Below, one piece after another: positions 1 to 8,720 of a DNA stretch of 64,000 nt. The translations under genes and the position numbers were made by a program. Location of the stretch: contig CBDANA010000009.1 of NCBI GenBank assembly GCA_965197385.1, forward strand, positions 620,001-684,000, in the 5' to 3' direction. The stretch is from G963667915 sp965197385 (GTDB lineage Bacteria > Acidobacteriota > Vicinamibacteria > Vicinamibacterales > UBA823). The notes beneath the pieces are model-generated. The model ran no database searches. It worked only from the letters and a program-made list of their open reading frames with translations, and was not told the DNA's origin. Numbering within the stretch: the stretch's first letter is position 1; every line of letters starts with the position of its first letter.

Positions 1-123
1 CCCCGCAAGGCGCGACGAGGGAGAATACCTGGAGTATTCGACCCATCGTGGACAATGCCCAGCGCCGTCAAAATCGGGATGGACGGCGGTCGAATGCGGT
101 GAGATTTTCACCACGGGCTGCTA
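1..123 (+). repeat. MITE-like repeat, right part of a copy cut by the window edge
   Basis: The shared core of the dispersed repeat is visible: AAGGCGCGACGAGGG, then a short palindrome around TACCTGGAGTA, then the conserved GGGATG...GGCGGTCGAATGC block. It ends in the terminal repeat TTTTCACCACGGGCTGC followed by TA (122-123). The left end lies outside the window. The copy sits downstream of the microcompartment aldehyde dehydrogenase gene. No gene is recognised between it and that gene's stop at 286. Confidence 0.8.
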
Positions 124-285
124 GGGGCGCATGGTATGAGCGCCTGTGGACGTCAGTGCAAGTCCTGGACCAGACGTCGTCTCCGCGACGCCAGCCAAGC
201 GTCGTCGGGTCATGGGTGCTTGTGCCGGGACTGCCATACCGGCGTCGCCCGCGGCATGCGAAAAGTGCGATCGGCGACGGCTGGC

Positions 286-2007
286 TTAGTCGCGCCAGCC
301 GGTGTGAACGAAGAGGTCGTGCGCGTCGCCGTAGTCGCGGGCCGACGGCGTGACGATGGTGTGCTCGTCGATGTGAATGCGGCGGCCGGCCTCGTGTGCC
401 AGACGGACATCCTGTTCGGAGACGAACGGTGCGGGCGCGTCAGCCGGTGGGGCGATCGCTGGTGCGGGCTGGGGTGGTGTCGCGGATCCGACGCGCGTCG
501 CGGCCTGGTAGCCGCGCGTCGCCAGGAACTCGTCGATGCGATGCGTGAGCGCCGCCGCCGCCAGGCCGGTTGGTGCGGGTGGCGTTGGGGCGCGTGGCAG
601 ATCGGTCGCCGCGGCGGCGGGGACCCGGTCCGCCCGGCGCGGGGCCGGTGTGAGCTCACAGGCCAGGCGTTTGAGGTTCAAGAGATGGAGCGGTGAGATG
701 TTGTCCGACGTGATGTTGCCACCGTAGCCACCGCAGCCGAGCGTCAATGCCGGATCGAGGCCGGTGGTGACGCCGATCGATCCGTGCGTCGTCGGCGTGT
801 TGACGACGATCCGGTACGCTGGCTTCTTGAGGCCGAACTCCAGGATCACGTCCTGGTTGTTCGAATGGATGGACATGGTGTGTCCCATGCCGCCGTAACC
901 GAGGATCTGTTTGCAGCGTTCGCACGCCTCACGCCAGTCCTTCACCACGTAGAACGAGAGCACGGGACAGAGCTTTTCGATCGAAAGTGGATAGTCCCGG
1001 CCGACGCCGTCCAATTCGGCGATCAGCACCCGCGTGGACGACGGTAGGTCCAGGCCGGCGGCCTTGGCGACCTCCGGTGCGCTCCTCCCGACCAGCGCTG
1101 GGTTGGCGAGCCGCTGCGGCGAGACCAGGACGCGGCCCACGGCGTCGATCTCCTCCGGGGTCAGGAAGTGCGCCCCCTGCGAGATGAACTCCTGTCGCAC
1201 GATCGAGACGATCGCTTCGTCGGCGACGACGGAGTTTTCCGACGTGCAGAGTACGCCGTTGTCGAAGGTCTTGCCGGTGACGATGTCGCGGACGGCCTTC
1301 GGGACGTCGGCGGAGCGTTCGATGTAGGCGGGCGCGTTGCCCGGGCCGACGCCGTAGGCCGGTTTACCTGAGCTGTAAGCCGAGCGCACGAGGCCCAGGC
1401 CGCCGGTGGCCAGGATGACGGCGACGTCGCGATGTCGCATCAACTCCTGCGTGCCTTCGAGGGTCACGGTCTGCATGACCGAGATCGCGCCATCGGGGGC
1501 GCCGGCCTGTGTCGCCGCCTCGATGAGCACGCGGGCCATGTCGGTGATGCAGCGCACCGCGGAGGGGTGCGGGCTGAGGACGATGGCGCAGCGGGCTTTG
1601 ATGGCGATCAGCGCCTTGTAGATCGTCGTGGACGTCGGATTGGTGGACGGGATGATGGCGGCGACGACCCCGAACGGTTCGGCAATCTCGACAACCTGAC
1701 GCGCTTCGTCACGCCGGACGATACCAACCGTCTTCAGCGGCCGGATGAAGCGATGGACCGTCTGGGAGGCAAAGAGGTTCTTCTGGATCTTGTCTGCGAT
1801 GACGCCGAAGCCCGTCTCCTCGACGGCGGCGCGGGCCGAGGCTTCGGCGTGCCTGGTGGCGGCCGCCGCCATGGCGTCCACGACTGCGTCGACCTGCGCT
1901 TGCGAGTATTCGGCAAGGATGGACTGCGCCTGCTTCGCCCGGCGCGCCAGCGTTCGGGCTTCGTGGATCGACGCGAGGTCGCGATCCGATGCGGCAGCGT
2001 CGGCCAT
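286..2007 (-). CDS. CoA-acylating aldehyde dehydrogenase, microcompartment type (PduP/EutE family)
   Basis: Predicted to oxidise an aldehyde to acyl-CoA with NAD+ and CoA, normally inside a bacterial microcompartment. The catalytic cysteine lies in GVLCTSENS (about residue 254); the glycine-rich ATGGLGLV and GVGPGNAPAY segments fit the family. At 573 residues it is about 100 longer than PduP/EutE. The extra C-terminal part is an Ala/Pro-rich linker followed by an amphipathic segment ending in TIVTPSARDYG, a position compatible with an encapsulation or scaffold tail (inference). The start is supported by GGAGGACT at about 2012-2019. A BMC-H shell gene lies directly upstream on the same strand, which supports a microcompartment role. 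The native aldehyde cannot be told from sequence. Confidence 0.88.
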   Translation of the reverse strand: MADAAASDRDLASIHEARTLARRAKQAQSILAEYSQAQVDAVVDAMAAAATRHAEASARAAVEETGFGVIADKIQKNLFASQTVHRFIRPLKTVGIVRRDEARQVVEIAEPFGVVAAIIPSTNPTSTTIYKALIAIKARCAIVLSPHPSAVRCITDMARVLIEAATQAGAPDGAISVMQTVTLEGTQELMRHRDVAVILATGGLGLVRSAYSSGKPAYGVGPGNAPAYIERSADVPKAVRDIVTGKTFDNGVLCTSENSVVADEAIVSIVRQEFISQGAHFLTPEEIDAVGRVLVSPQRLANPALVGRSAPEVAKAAGLDLPSSTRVLIAELDGVGRDYPLSIEKLCPVLSFYVVKDWREACERCKQILGYGGMGHTMSIHSNNQDVILEFGLKKPAYRIVVNTPTTHGSIGVTTGLDPALTLGCGGYGGNITSDNISPLHLLNLKRLACELTPAPRRADRVPAAAATDLPRAPTPPAPTGLAAAALTHRIDEFLATRGYQAATRVGSATPPQPAPAIAPPADAPAPFVSEQDVRLAHEAGRRIHIDEHTIVTPSARDYGDAHDLFVHTGWRD

Positions 2008-2094
2008 CAGGGAGTCCTCCGCCTCACGTGTGGTCCGTCACGCGCGACGACCCGGGCCGCCGCCGGCGGGTGACCGTGACCTGCCAGGCGTCCG

Positions 2095-2379
2095 CTACTT
2101 TGAGGAAGTCTTGGGAAGAAATTTCTCGACTTCGCTGTGTGGACGCGGAATGACGTGCACCGACACCAGTTCACCGACCCGGCGCGCCGCGGCCGCCCCA
2201 GCGTCGGTGGCAGCCTTGACCGCGCCCACGTCGCCGCGGACCATCACCGTCACCAACCCGGCGCCGATATACTCCTTGCCGATGAGCACCACGTTGGCAG
2301 CCTTCACCATGGTGTCCGCCGCCTCGATCGATCCGACGAGCCCTTTGGTCTCGATCATGCCAAGCGCTTCGAGAGACAT
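2095..2379 (-). CDS. BMC-domain shell protein, single-domain hexameric type (PduA/EutM-like)
   Basis: A 94-residue protein covering one BMC fold, beginning ALGMIETKGLVGSIEAADTM and containing the KAANVVLIGKEYIGAGLVTV strand region. BMC-H proteins form the hexagonal facets of microcompartment shells and have central pores for metabolites. The short tail after the fold (HVIPRPHSEVEKFLPK) is typical of the PduA/CcmK size class. A strong ribosome site, GGAGGTACC, lies at 2382-2390. It is the first gene of a two-gene minus-strand unit with the acylating aldehyde dehydrogenase. The pentameric vertex protein, the BMC-T proteins and the signature enzyme are not in the window. Confidence 0.95.
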   Translation of the reverse strand: MSLEALGMIETKGLVGSIEAADTMVKAANVVLIGKEYIGAGLVTVMVRGDVGAVKAATDAGAAAARRVGELVSVHVIPRPHSEVEKFLPKTSSK

Positions 2380-2567
2380 CCGGTACCTCCAGCTAGCCGT
2401 TCAGGTTGCAGCGGGCGCGGTGGCGAGCGCGCGACGCGCCGGAAATGTACCATACCGCGGCACATGCGACAACTGTGTGTGTTATGATACAGGCGCTTCG
2501 AACGGTACGTCGGAGCGTCTCGGCTGCTCGACGCGGCCACCCAGATCACATTCCGAGGGAGGGGAGC
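2380..2567. promoter_or_regulatory. Divergent intergenic region between the shell gene and the lipoprotein gene
   Basis: This spacer should hold promoters for both directions. A possible plus-strand -10 box TATGAT is at 2483-2488, with no convincing -35. On the minus strand GTATGGTACAT near 2446-2456 is a weak candidate. No operator-like palindrome was identified. Confidence 0.25.
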
Positions 2568-3449
2568 ATGCAACAGCGGCTGGCGGTGGCACTGACACTG
2601 AGCGTGGTGCTTGCGGGGTGTGCCGGGCCGGCGCCGGACCCGGTGGCGAGTGTGGCGGTATCGATCAATCGCGCTGAGGCGCCGCTGGGTAGCCCGGTGG
2701 AGATGTCATACCAGTTCTCGGTCTTCGAGGACGGCCAGACGCTCACGGCGGACTACCGCGTGTTCGTCCATTTCGTCGATCTCGACGGCGAGATCATGTG
2801 GACCGACGATCACGATCCGGACCCGCCGACCTCCAGCTGGGAGTCTGGGCAGACGATCTCGTACGACCGGACGCTGTTCTTACCGCTGTATCCGTACCTG
2901 GGCGAAGCGTCGATCGTAGTTGGCCTGTATCCGACAGATGGCGGCGAGCGGCTCGTGCTGCTGGCCGATGACGACGGTGTACGCGGGTATCGAGTGGGCA
3001 CGCTGCAGATCCTGCCCCAGTCGGAGAACGTGTTCTTGATCTTCCAGGATGGGTGGCACGGGACCGAGGTGGCGCCGGACGACCCTGACGTCCATTGGCG
3101 TTGGACGCAGGCCAACACGGGGGTCACCTTCCGAAATCCAGGTGAAGACGTCGTGGTATATTTGCGGGTGGCGGGGCGCCCCGATCTGGTGGGTGGCACG
3201 CAGGGCGTATCGCTGCAGATTGACGAGCAGGAAGTCGCGCAGTTCTTACTGGAGACCACTCAGGTGGAGTTGCGACGGCTGCCGATCACGCACGAGCAGC
3301 TCGGCACCGAGGAGATGGTCGATCTCAACATCGCGGTCGACGGGTCGTTCGTGCCGTCGGAGCGATCGGCGACGAACGCCGGCGACACGCGTGAACTGGG
3401 TATTCGTGTGTTCGACATCTTCGTGGCAAAGCAGGGCGTGATCCGGTGA
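2568..3449 (+). CDS. Putative outer-membrane/periplasmic lipoprotein of unknown function
   Basis: A 293-residue protein with a type II signal peptide: MQQRLAVALTLSVVLAGC, where the cysteine at residue 18 is the predicted lipidation site. The remainder looks like two beta-rich regions. The first (VFVHFVDLDGEIMWTDDHDP) resembles the Ig-like DUF4832/NPCBM-type segments seen in secreted acidobacterial proteins, but I cannot assign a family. The start at 2568 is chosen over upstream in-frame ATGs because GGGAGGGGAG lies directly before it and the signal peptide begins there. It overlaps the next gene by four bases, so the two are probably co-translated. Confidence 0.75.
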   Translation: MQQRLAVALTLSVVLAGCAGPAPDPVASVAVSINRAEAPLGSPVEMSYQFSVFEDGQTLTADYRVFVHFVDLDGEIMWTDDHDPDPPTSSWESGQTISYDRTLFLPLYPYLGEASIVVGLYPTDGGERLVLLADDDGVRGYRVGTLQILPQSENVFLIFQDGWHGTEVAPDDPDVHWRWTQANTGVTFRNPGEDVVVYLRVAGRPDLVGGTQGVSLQIDEQEVAQFLLETTQVELRRLPITHEQLGTEEMVDLNIAVDGSFVPSERSATNAGDTRELGIRVFDIFVAKQGVIR

Positions 3450-4090
3450 GCCAACCGTTCGCGTGCCGTGTGATCGGACGGGTGGCTGTCGGGATCCTCC
3501 TGGCCGCTGGAGTTGCGAGTTCGGCTGAGGTAGAGCTGGTGTATTTGACCAGCGGTCGGATCGTTTCGGTCGAGCGCGTTGACGCGGTTGGGGATGGGAG
3601 CGCGCGCTTAACGTTGCGTCAAGGCGGCGAGATCGTTTGCGCGCGCTCTTTCATCGTGCGCGTGGTCGCGGACGAACTGCCGTCGCCGCTGGCGAGGCTT
3701 GCCACAGAGGCGGGGGTGCCGCGCAGCGGACTGGAGGGAATCATCGCGGCAGCGTCGGCCCGTCACGACGTCGATCCGGCGCTGGTGTGGGTCGTCATCG
3801 GCGTGGAGTCGGCGTTCGCGCCCGATGCCCGGTCGCTCAAGGGGGCGATGGGGCTGATGCAGTTGATGCCGGCGACTGCTGAGCAGTACGCCGTGGGCGA
3901 TCCGTTCGACCCGGCGCAAAATGCCGAGGCAGGCACGTGCCATCTGTGTTTCCTGATGGACCGATTCGATACGACGATGGCCCTGGCGGCCTACAACGCC
4001 GGGGCGGGCGCCGTCGCCAGGTTTGGCGGCATCCCGCCGTACCGGGAGACCCGCGAGTACGTGGCTCGGGTGCTTCGTCTCCTGCACTAA
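3446..4090 (+). CDS. Lytic transglycosylase, SLT domain (family 1)
   Basis: This enzyme cleaves the MurNAc-GlcNAc bond of peptidoglycan in the periplasm. It has an N-terminal signal peptide (through about residue 27), a small region resembling the DUF4124/secretory N-domain of such enzymes, and a C-terminal SLT domain. Family motifs are clear: GVESAF with the catalytic glutamate, KGAMGLMQLMPATA, and LAAYNAGAGAV. At 214 residues it fits the short SLT proteins often found next to secretion or pilus genes, where they open the wall for envelope-spanning complexes; the secretion operon starts 190 bases downstream. GTG start overlaps the preceding stop. Confidence 0.9.
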   Translation: MSQPFACRVIGRVAVGILLAAGVASSAEVELVYLTSGRIVSVERVDAVGDGSARLTLRQGGEIVCARSFIVRVVADELPSPLARLATEAGVPRSGLEGIIAAASARHDVDPALVWVVIGVESAFAPDARSLKGAMGLMQLMPATAEQYAVGDPFDPAQNAEAGTCHLCFLMDRFDTTMALAAYNAGAGAVARFGGIPPYRETREYVARVLRLLH

Positions 4091-4159
4091 CCCCTGATCG
4101 CCAGCGTTCCCTGTCGCCGGTCTAACCTCGCGACGGTCTGGCCGCAACTCGGCCCGGCG

Positions 4160-4191
4160 CCGGGCTTCGACCCGGAGAGCTCTAGTATACT
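4160..4191 (+). promoter_or_regulatory. Possible promoter ahead of the secretion operon
   Basis: TATACT at 4186-4191 is a good -10 match about 90 bases before the gspF start. The -35 region is poor (GGGCTTCGA). The 4091-4281 spacer shows nothing else recognisable. Confidence 0.3.
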
Positions 4192-4281
4192 TCCAAGCAT
4201 GGCGGACGCAGTAATGTCAACCCTTTCAACGTGTTGCGACCGTCGGCAGCGGACGGCGACCGAGCGGATGCGCTGACGGCG

Positions 4282-5490
4282 ATGGAGTTCCACTGCCGGC
4301 TGGGGACGGCGACCGGGCAGATCGTCGAAGGCACCTATGTGGCCGAGAACGAGGTGCGGCTGCGCCGCGACCTCGAGCAGCGTGGCCTGCACGTCCTCTC
4401 CCTGAAACCGCGTGGCTGGCTCGCCTGGGCGATACCGTTCCGGGCTCGGCGGCGCCGAATGGGCGGCCCGGAGTTCCTGGTCTTCAATCAAGAACTGGCG
4501 ACGCTGTTGCGCGCTGGCCTTCCGCTCGTCGAGTCGCTCGACATTCTCAGGACCCGGATCAGCGATCCCACGTTCAAGTCGGTACTCGACGACATCCACG
4601 AGCGCGTGCGCGGCGGCAGCTCGCTGTCCGAGGCGTTCGAGGCACAGGGTGACTTGTTTCCGGGCGTCTACACGGCGTCGTTGCAGGCTGGGGAGAAGAG
4701 CGGTGACCTCGAGGAGGTCATTCGCCGATACGTCGCGTATCAGAAGCTGATCGGCGGGGTTCGCCGGAGGACGATCTCGGCTTTGGTGTACCCGGTCATC
4801 CTACTGGAGGTGTCGCTGGTCGTGGTGGCGATCATCGTGTTGCGAGTGGTCCCGGAATTCGCCGGGTTCTACGCCGGCTTCGGCGCGACGCTGCCGCTCG
4901 GCACGCGATTGATCGTCGGGCTGTCGGCCGTGGCGCGGCAGTACTTTCTCCTGGGCGTGCTCGTCGCCGCAGCGGTTGGCGGAGGCGGCTGGGCCTGGTT
5001 GTGGCGCGGCGATCGGCGCGTCCTGCTGGATCGGTGGCTGCTGCGGGTGCCCGGCGTCGGACCGATTGCTTGGAAATTCGCAACGTCGCAGATGGCGCGG
5101 ACGCTGGCGACGCTGCTCAGCGGGGGGATGCCTCTCGTGGTGGGGCTCGACGTGGCGGCGCGCGCGATGAGTAATCGCCATCTGGCCCTCGAACTGGACG
5201 TGGTCGCGCAGCGGGTGCGCGAGGGTGAGGGATTGGCAGCGTCCCTGGCGGCGCGTGGCGTCTTTCCGGATGTGGCAATCCGGATGGTCGAGGTGGGTGA
5301 ATCCACCGGGGCGCTGGCCGAGATGCTGAACAGTCTGGCCGACTTCTTCGATGAGGAGGTCGAGACGAATCTCGTGCGCTTCATCACGATGATCGAGCCG
5401 GCGCTCCTGGTGACGATGGGGATCGTGATCGCCGCGCTGTTGCTCGCGCTCTATATGCCGCTGCTGCAGCTGTCCTCGGTGATCGGATGA
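4282..5490 (+). CDS. Type II secretion/type IV pilus inner-membrane platform protein (GspF/PilC family)
   Basis: Polytopic inner-membrane platform on which the assembly ATPase acts. It has the standard layout: a cytoplasmic N-terminal segment, then two T2SSF domains (about residues 55-180 and 260-380), each followed by hydrophobic helices (LVVVAIIVLRVVPEF; ALLVTMGIVIAALLLALYMP). Family signatures LATLLRAGLPL, LQAGEKSGDLEEV and MVEVGESTGALAEML are intact. Length 402 residues is normal. The start ATG at 4282 gives the usual MEFHCR-type N-terminus; the open frame continues upstream to 4231 without a plausible site. It is the first gene of the assembly operon, and its stop overlaps the gspE start. 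Confidence 0.95.
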   Translation: MEFHCRLGTATGQIVEGTYVAENEVRLRRDLEQRGLHVLSLKPRGWLAWAIPFRARRRRMGGPEFLVFNQELATLLRAGLPLVESLDILRTRISDPTFKSVLDDIHERVRGGSSLSEAFEAQGDLFPGVYTASLQAGEKSGDLEEVIRRYVAYQKLIGGVRRRTISALVYPVILLEVSLVVVAIIVLRVVPEFAGFYAGFGATLPLGTRLIVGLSAVARQYFLLGVLVAAAVGGGGWAWLWRGDRRVLLDRWLLRVPGVGPIAWKFATSQMARTLATLLSGGMPLVVGLDVAARAMSNRHLALELDVVAQRVREGEGLAASLAARGVFPDVAIRMVEVGESTGALAEMLNSLADFFDEEVETNLVRFITMIEPALLVTMGIVIAALLLALYMPLLQLSSVIG

Positions 5491-7175
5491 TGACGGAGGC
5501 TCGCACGCCATCACCGTCGATGCCCGCGGCGCCGGACGAACCGGCGGCGATGGCCGATCTCTACGCCGGCGCCGCCGAGGGCGTGGCGCCGGACCGCGAG
5601 GCCGAGGCCTCGCGGGCGCGGCAACTGGCCGAGCGGTATCGCCTGGACTTCGTGGATCTGACCGAGTTTCACATCGATCACGAGCTGTTCCGGTCGATCC
5701 CTGCCGACTTGATGCTGCGGTATGGGTTCGTGCCATACCGGCGAGAGGGTGAGTCGCTGGTGGTCGTCGTCTCCGACCCGACCGACCTGCCGATGCTCGA
5801 TGAATTGGCGCTGCTGTTGGAGGCGCCAGTGAAGGTGACCGTCGGCGCGCCGTCCGCCATTCAGTCCATTCTCCAAAAGAGCGAGAGTTCACAGCGGGTT
5901 CTGGAGGAAGCGACCGAGGGCTTCCAGCTGCATCTGCTGCGCGAAGAAGAGAGCGGCGAGGAGCACCTGACGGTCGAGCGGCTCACGAGCGACATCAGCC
6001 CGATCATCCGGCTGGTGGACTCGACGATCTACACGGCGATTCAGCGCCGCGCGAGTGACATCCACATCGAAACGCAGGATGATGCCGTGCACGTGAAGTA
6101 CCGCATCGATGGCGTGCTGCAGGAGGCGATGCGGCCGATCGACCGGCGCTTCCACGCCTCGATCATCTCGCGCGTGAAGGTCATGGCCGAGCTCGACATC
6201 GCCGAGAAACGCGTGCCGCAGGACGGTCGCTTCAAGTTGAGACTGGCGACCAAGGCGATCGACTTCCGCGTCTCGATCATGCCGAGTGTCCACGGCGAGG
6301 ACGCCGTGATTCGGATTCTCGACAAGGAGTCGATCAGCGAGCAGTTCAAGGAGCTCAGACTCGACATCTTGGGGTTCCCGGAGGCCGAGCTGCAGCGCTT
6401 TCGTAAGTACATCGCCGAGCCCTATGGCATGGTCCTCGTGACGGGACCGACCGGCAGCGGCAAGACGACGACGCTCTATGGCGCCCTGTCCGAGATCAAG
6501 TCCACGGAGGACAAGATCATCACAATCGAGGATCCGGTCGAATATCAGCTGGCCGGGATCACACAGATTCCGATCAACGAGCGCAAGGGCTTGACGTTCG
6601 CCCGGGGCCTTCGGTCGATTCTGCGGCACGACCCAGACAAGATCATGGTCGGGGAGATCCGCGATCCAGAGACGGCGCAGATCGCGATTCAATCGGCGCT
6701 GACCGGGCACCTCGTCTTCACGACGGTGCACGCGAACAACGTCGTCGACGTGCTCGGGCGGTTCCTGAACATGGGCGTCGAGTCGTATCAGTTCGTTTCC
6801 GCCTTGAACTGCGTACTGGCGCAGCGGCTGGTGCGCCTCGTCTGCGAGCATTGCAAGCGGCCGGCCAGGGTGGACCGTGCACTCCTGGAAGAATCCGGGC
6901 TCGACCCTAAGGAATTCGGCGACCACCTGTTCTACGAAGGGACGGGCTGCATCGAGTGCGGCGGCACCGGCTTCAAGGGGCGTACCGCGATCTGTGAGCT
7001 CCTCGACCTGACCGATCGGATCCGGGAGTTGATCCTCGACAAAAAACCGACGTCGGAGATCAAGCGGGTGGCGCGCGAGGAGGGGATGCGGTTCTTACGC
7101 GACTGTGCGGTGGAACGGGCGGCCGTGGGCCTGACGACGCTCCGCGAAATCAACAAGGTGACCTTCGTCGAATGA
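5487..7175 (+). CDS. Type II secretion/type IV pilus assembly ATPase (GspE/PilB family)
   Basis: Cytoplasmic hexameric ATPase powering pseudopilus or pilus extension. It has an N-terminal T2SSE_N/MshEN-like domain (about residues 50-135), then the ATPase core with Walker A GPTGSGKTTTLYG (about 318-330), an Asp box around TIEDPVEYQ, a Walker B region IMVGEIRDPETA and a His box TGHLVFTTVHAN. The zinc-binding tetracysteine is present as CEHC and CIEC (about 452-491). The N-terminal 40 residues are Ala/Pro-rich. At 562 residues it is a full-length extension ATPase. It overlaps both neighbours by four bases, indicating translational coupling. Confidence 0.97.
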   Translation: MMTEARTPSPSMPAAPDEPAAMADLYAGAAEGVAPDREAEASRARQLAERYRLDFVDLTEFHIDHELFRSIPADLMLRYGFVPYRREGESLVVVVSDPTDLPMLDELALLLEAPVKVTVGAPSAIQSILQKSESSQRVLEEATEGFQLHLLREEESGEEHLTVERLTSDISPIIRLVDSTIYTAIQRRASDIHIETQDDAVHVKYRIDGVLQEAMRPIDRRFHASIISRVKVMAELDIAEKRVPQDGRFKLRLATKAIDFRVSIMPSVHGEDAVIRILDKESISEQFKELRLDILGFPEAELQRFRKYIAEPYGMVLVTGPTGSGKTTTLYGALSEIKSTEDKIITIEDPVEYQLAGITQIPINERKGLTFARGLRSILRHDPDKIMVGEIRDPETAQIAIQSALTGHLVFTTVHANNVVDVLGRFLNMGVESYQFVSALNCVLAQRLVRLVCEHCKRPARVDRALLEESGLDPKEFGDHLFYEGTGCIECGGTGFKGRTAICELLDLTDRIRELILDKKPTSEIKRVAREEGMRFLRDCAVERAAVGLTTLREINKVTFVE

Positions 7176-8116
7176 ACGTGCTGCGATCCCTGGTGTCGAC
7201 ACCGGCGCCGAACGTGGCGATCGAGATCGCGTCGGACAGGGTCACGGCCGTGAGCCTCGGTCGCGGCGGGCCTGGCGCTGTAGTGACGGCGCACGCGACG
7301 GAAGCGCTGGCGCCTGGGGCGGTCGTACCGGCCGTCAACGAGAAGAATGTGCAGGAGCCGGCGGTCGCAACCGCGGCGCTGGAGCGCGCGCTCGAGCGGC
7401 TGGGCCACCGCCCCCGGCGAGCGGCGCTCGTCGTGCCCGATGCGGTGGCCAAGGTGTCGATCATCCGGTTCGACGAGGTGCCGGCGCGGGCGCACGATCT
7501 GGATGAGCTGGTGCGCTGGCAGGTCCGCAAGACGGCGCCGTTCCGAATCGAGGATGCGCAGGTCGTCTACACCGCCGGGATCGTCGACCCCGGTGGCGGC
7601 GCCGACTTCGTGGTGGCGTTGACGCGGCGCAGCATTGTCGAGGAATACGAGCAGATCTGTCAGGAGGCCGGTGTGTATGCCGGGATCGTCGATCTGTCGA
7701 GCTTTAACCTGGTGAACACCATCGTCGCGGGCAGTTCGGTTTCCGGGGACTGGTTGCTGGTGCACATCGCTCCCGAGAGCAGCACGATCGTCATTGTGCG
7801 GGGCGTGCATCTCATTCTCTTTCGGAATCGGCCGACCGCGGGGATCTGGCAGCTGGCGGATTTGGTGCATCAGACGGCGATGCATTACGAGGATCGGCTG
7901 GGCGGAACCGGCTTCGAACGGGTCTATTTGGTTGGCGCGGCTGGTGGGGCGGGCGATGCCGTAAGGCATGACCTGGAGGAACGGCTCGGGGCCACGGTGG
8001 ACGAGGTGGACCTGAGACACGTGGCCGGCTTGGCCGATCGGATCGTGGCGTCGTCCGAGTTGCTCGATCGCCTGGCCGCGCCGATCGGCGTGCTGATGCG
8101 CGAGCGAGCGTCCTGA
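7172..8116 (+). CDS. PilM-like actin-fold assembly protein
   Basis: Cytoplasmic actin-like protein that links the assembly ATPase to the inner-membrane PilN/PilO pair. The sequence shows the PilM pattern: VAIEIASDRVTAVSLGRGG at the start, the RWQVRKTAPF region, and the central DLSSFNLVNTI segment. It is 314 residues, slightly short of typical PilM, and diverged enough that PF11104 should be checked. It overlaps gspE by four bases, with the PilN-like gene 13 bases downstream. Confidence 0.75.
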   Translation: MNVLRSLVSTPAPNVAIEIASDRVTAVSLGRGGPGAVVTAHATEALAPGAVVPAVNEKNVQEPAVATAALERALERLGHRPRRAALVVPDAVAKVSIIRFDEVPARAHDLDELVRWQVRKTAPFRIEDAQVVYTAGIVDPGGGADFVVALTRRSIVEEYEQICQEAGVYAGIVDLSSFNLVNTIVAGSSVSGDWLLVHIAPESSTIVIVRGVHLILFRNRPTAGIWQLADLVHQTAMHYEDRLGGTGFERVYLVGAAGGAGDAVRHDLEERLGATVDEVDLRHVAGLADRIVASSELLDRLAAPIGVLMRERAS

Positions 8117-8129
8117 GGCTGGGACGAGT

Positions 8130-8720
8130 ATGCTGCGGACGAACCTAGCGACCCGACCGTTCTACAATGAGCGCGCCGTCCATGTCGCCCTGGTGTTGGT
8201 GGGCGCGCTGGTCGTCGCCGTGACCATCTCCAACGTGACGCGGATTGTCGCGTTGTCCGGGCGTCACACGGATCTCGGTCTGCAGGTCTCGTGCGACGAG
8301 GCGGCGGCACGTGAGATGTCCAGTCAAACCGAGGCCGTGCAGCAGGAAATCGACGGCGCGGAACTGCAGGCGGTCAGCGCCGCCGTCACGGAGGCTAACG
8401 CGCTGATCGGTCTGCGCATGTTTTCCTGGACCGAGCTGTTCAACCGGATCGAAACGACGCTGCCACCCGACGTGATGATGACGTCGGTGCGTCCTGAGGT
8501 GGATGGCGAGCGAGTGTCCGTGTCGATGGTCGTTGTGGGCCGGCGCGTCGACGCGATCGACGAGTTCATCGAGGCGCTGGAAGCGACCGGCTCGTTCGAG
8601 GGATTGCTGGCCCGCCAGGAGGAGGCGACGGCAGACGGCATGTACCGGACGATGTTGCGCGGGCGATATCTCAGAACGGCGATGCCGGACGGCGATGGGA
8701 CACCGGAGGAAGGGCCGTGA
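8130..8720 (+). CDS. PilN-like inner-membrane assembly protein
   Basis: Bitopic protein beginning MLRTNLATRPFYNERAV, close to the N-terminal LNLATRPF signature of PilN/MSHA-type proteins that binds PilM. A single transmembrane helix follows (about residues 21-45, VALVLVGALVVAVTISNV), then a coiled-coil and a small ferredoxin-like periplasmic domain. Length 196 residues fits. Position between the PilM-like and PilO-like genes, with a four-base overlap with the latter, agrees with the assignment. Confidence 0.8.
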   Translation: MLRTNLATRPFYNERAVHVALVLVGALVVAVTISNVTRIVALSGRHTDLGLQVSCDEAAAREMSSQTEAVQQEIDGAELQAVSAAVTEANALIGLRMFSWTELFNRIETTLPPDVMMTSVRPEVDGERVSVSMVVVGRRVDAIDEFIEALEATGSFEGLLARQEEATADGMYRTMLRGRYLRTAMPDGDGTPEEGP

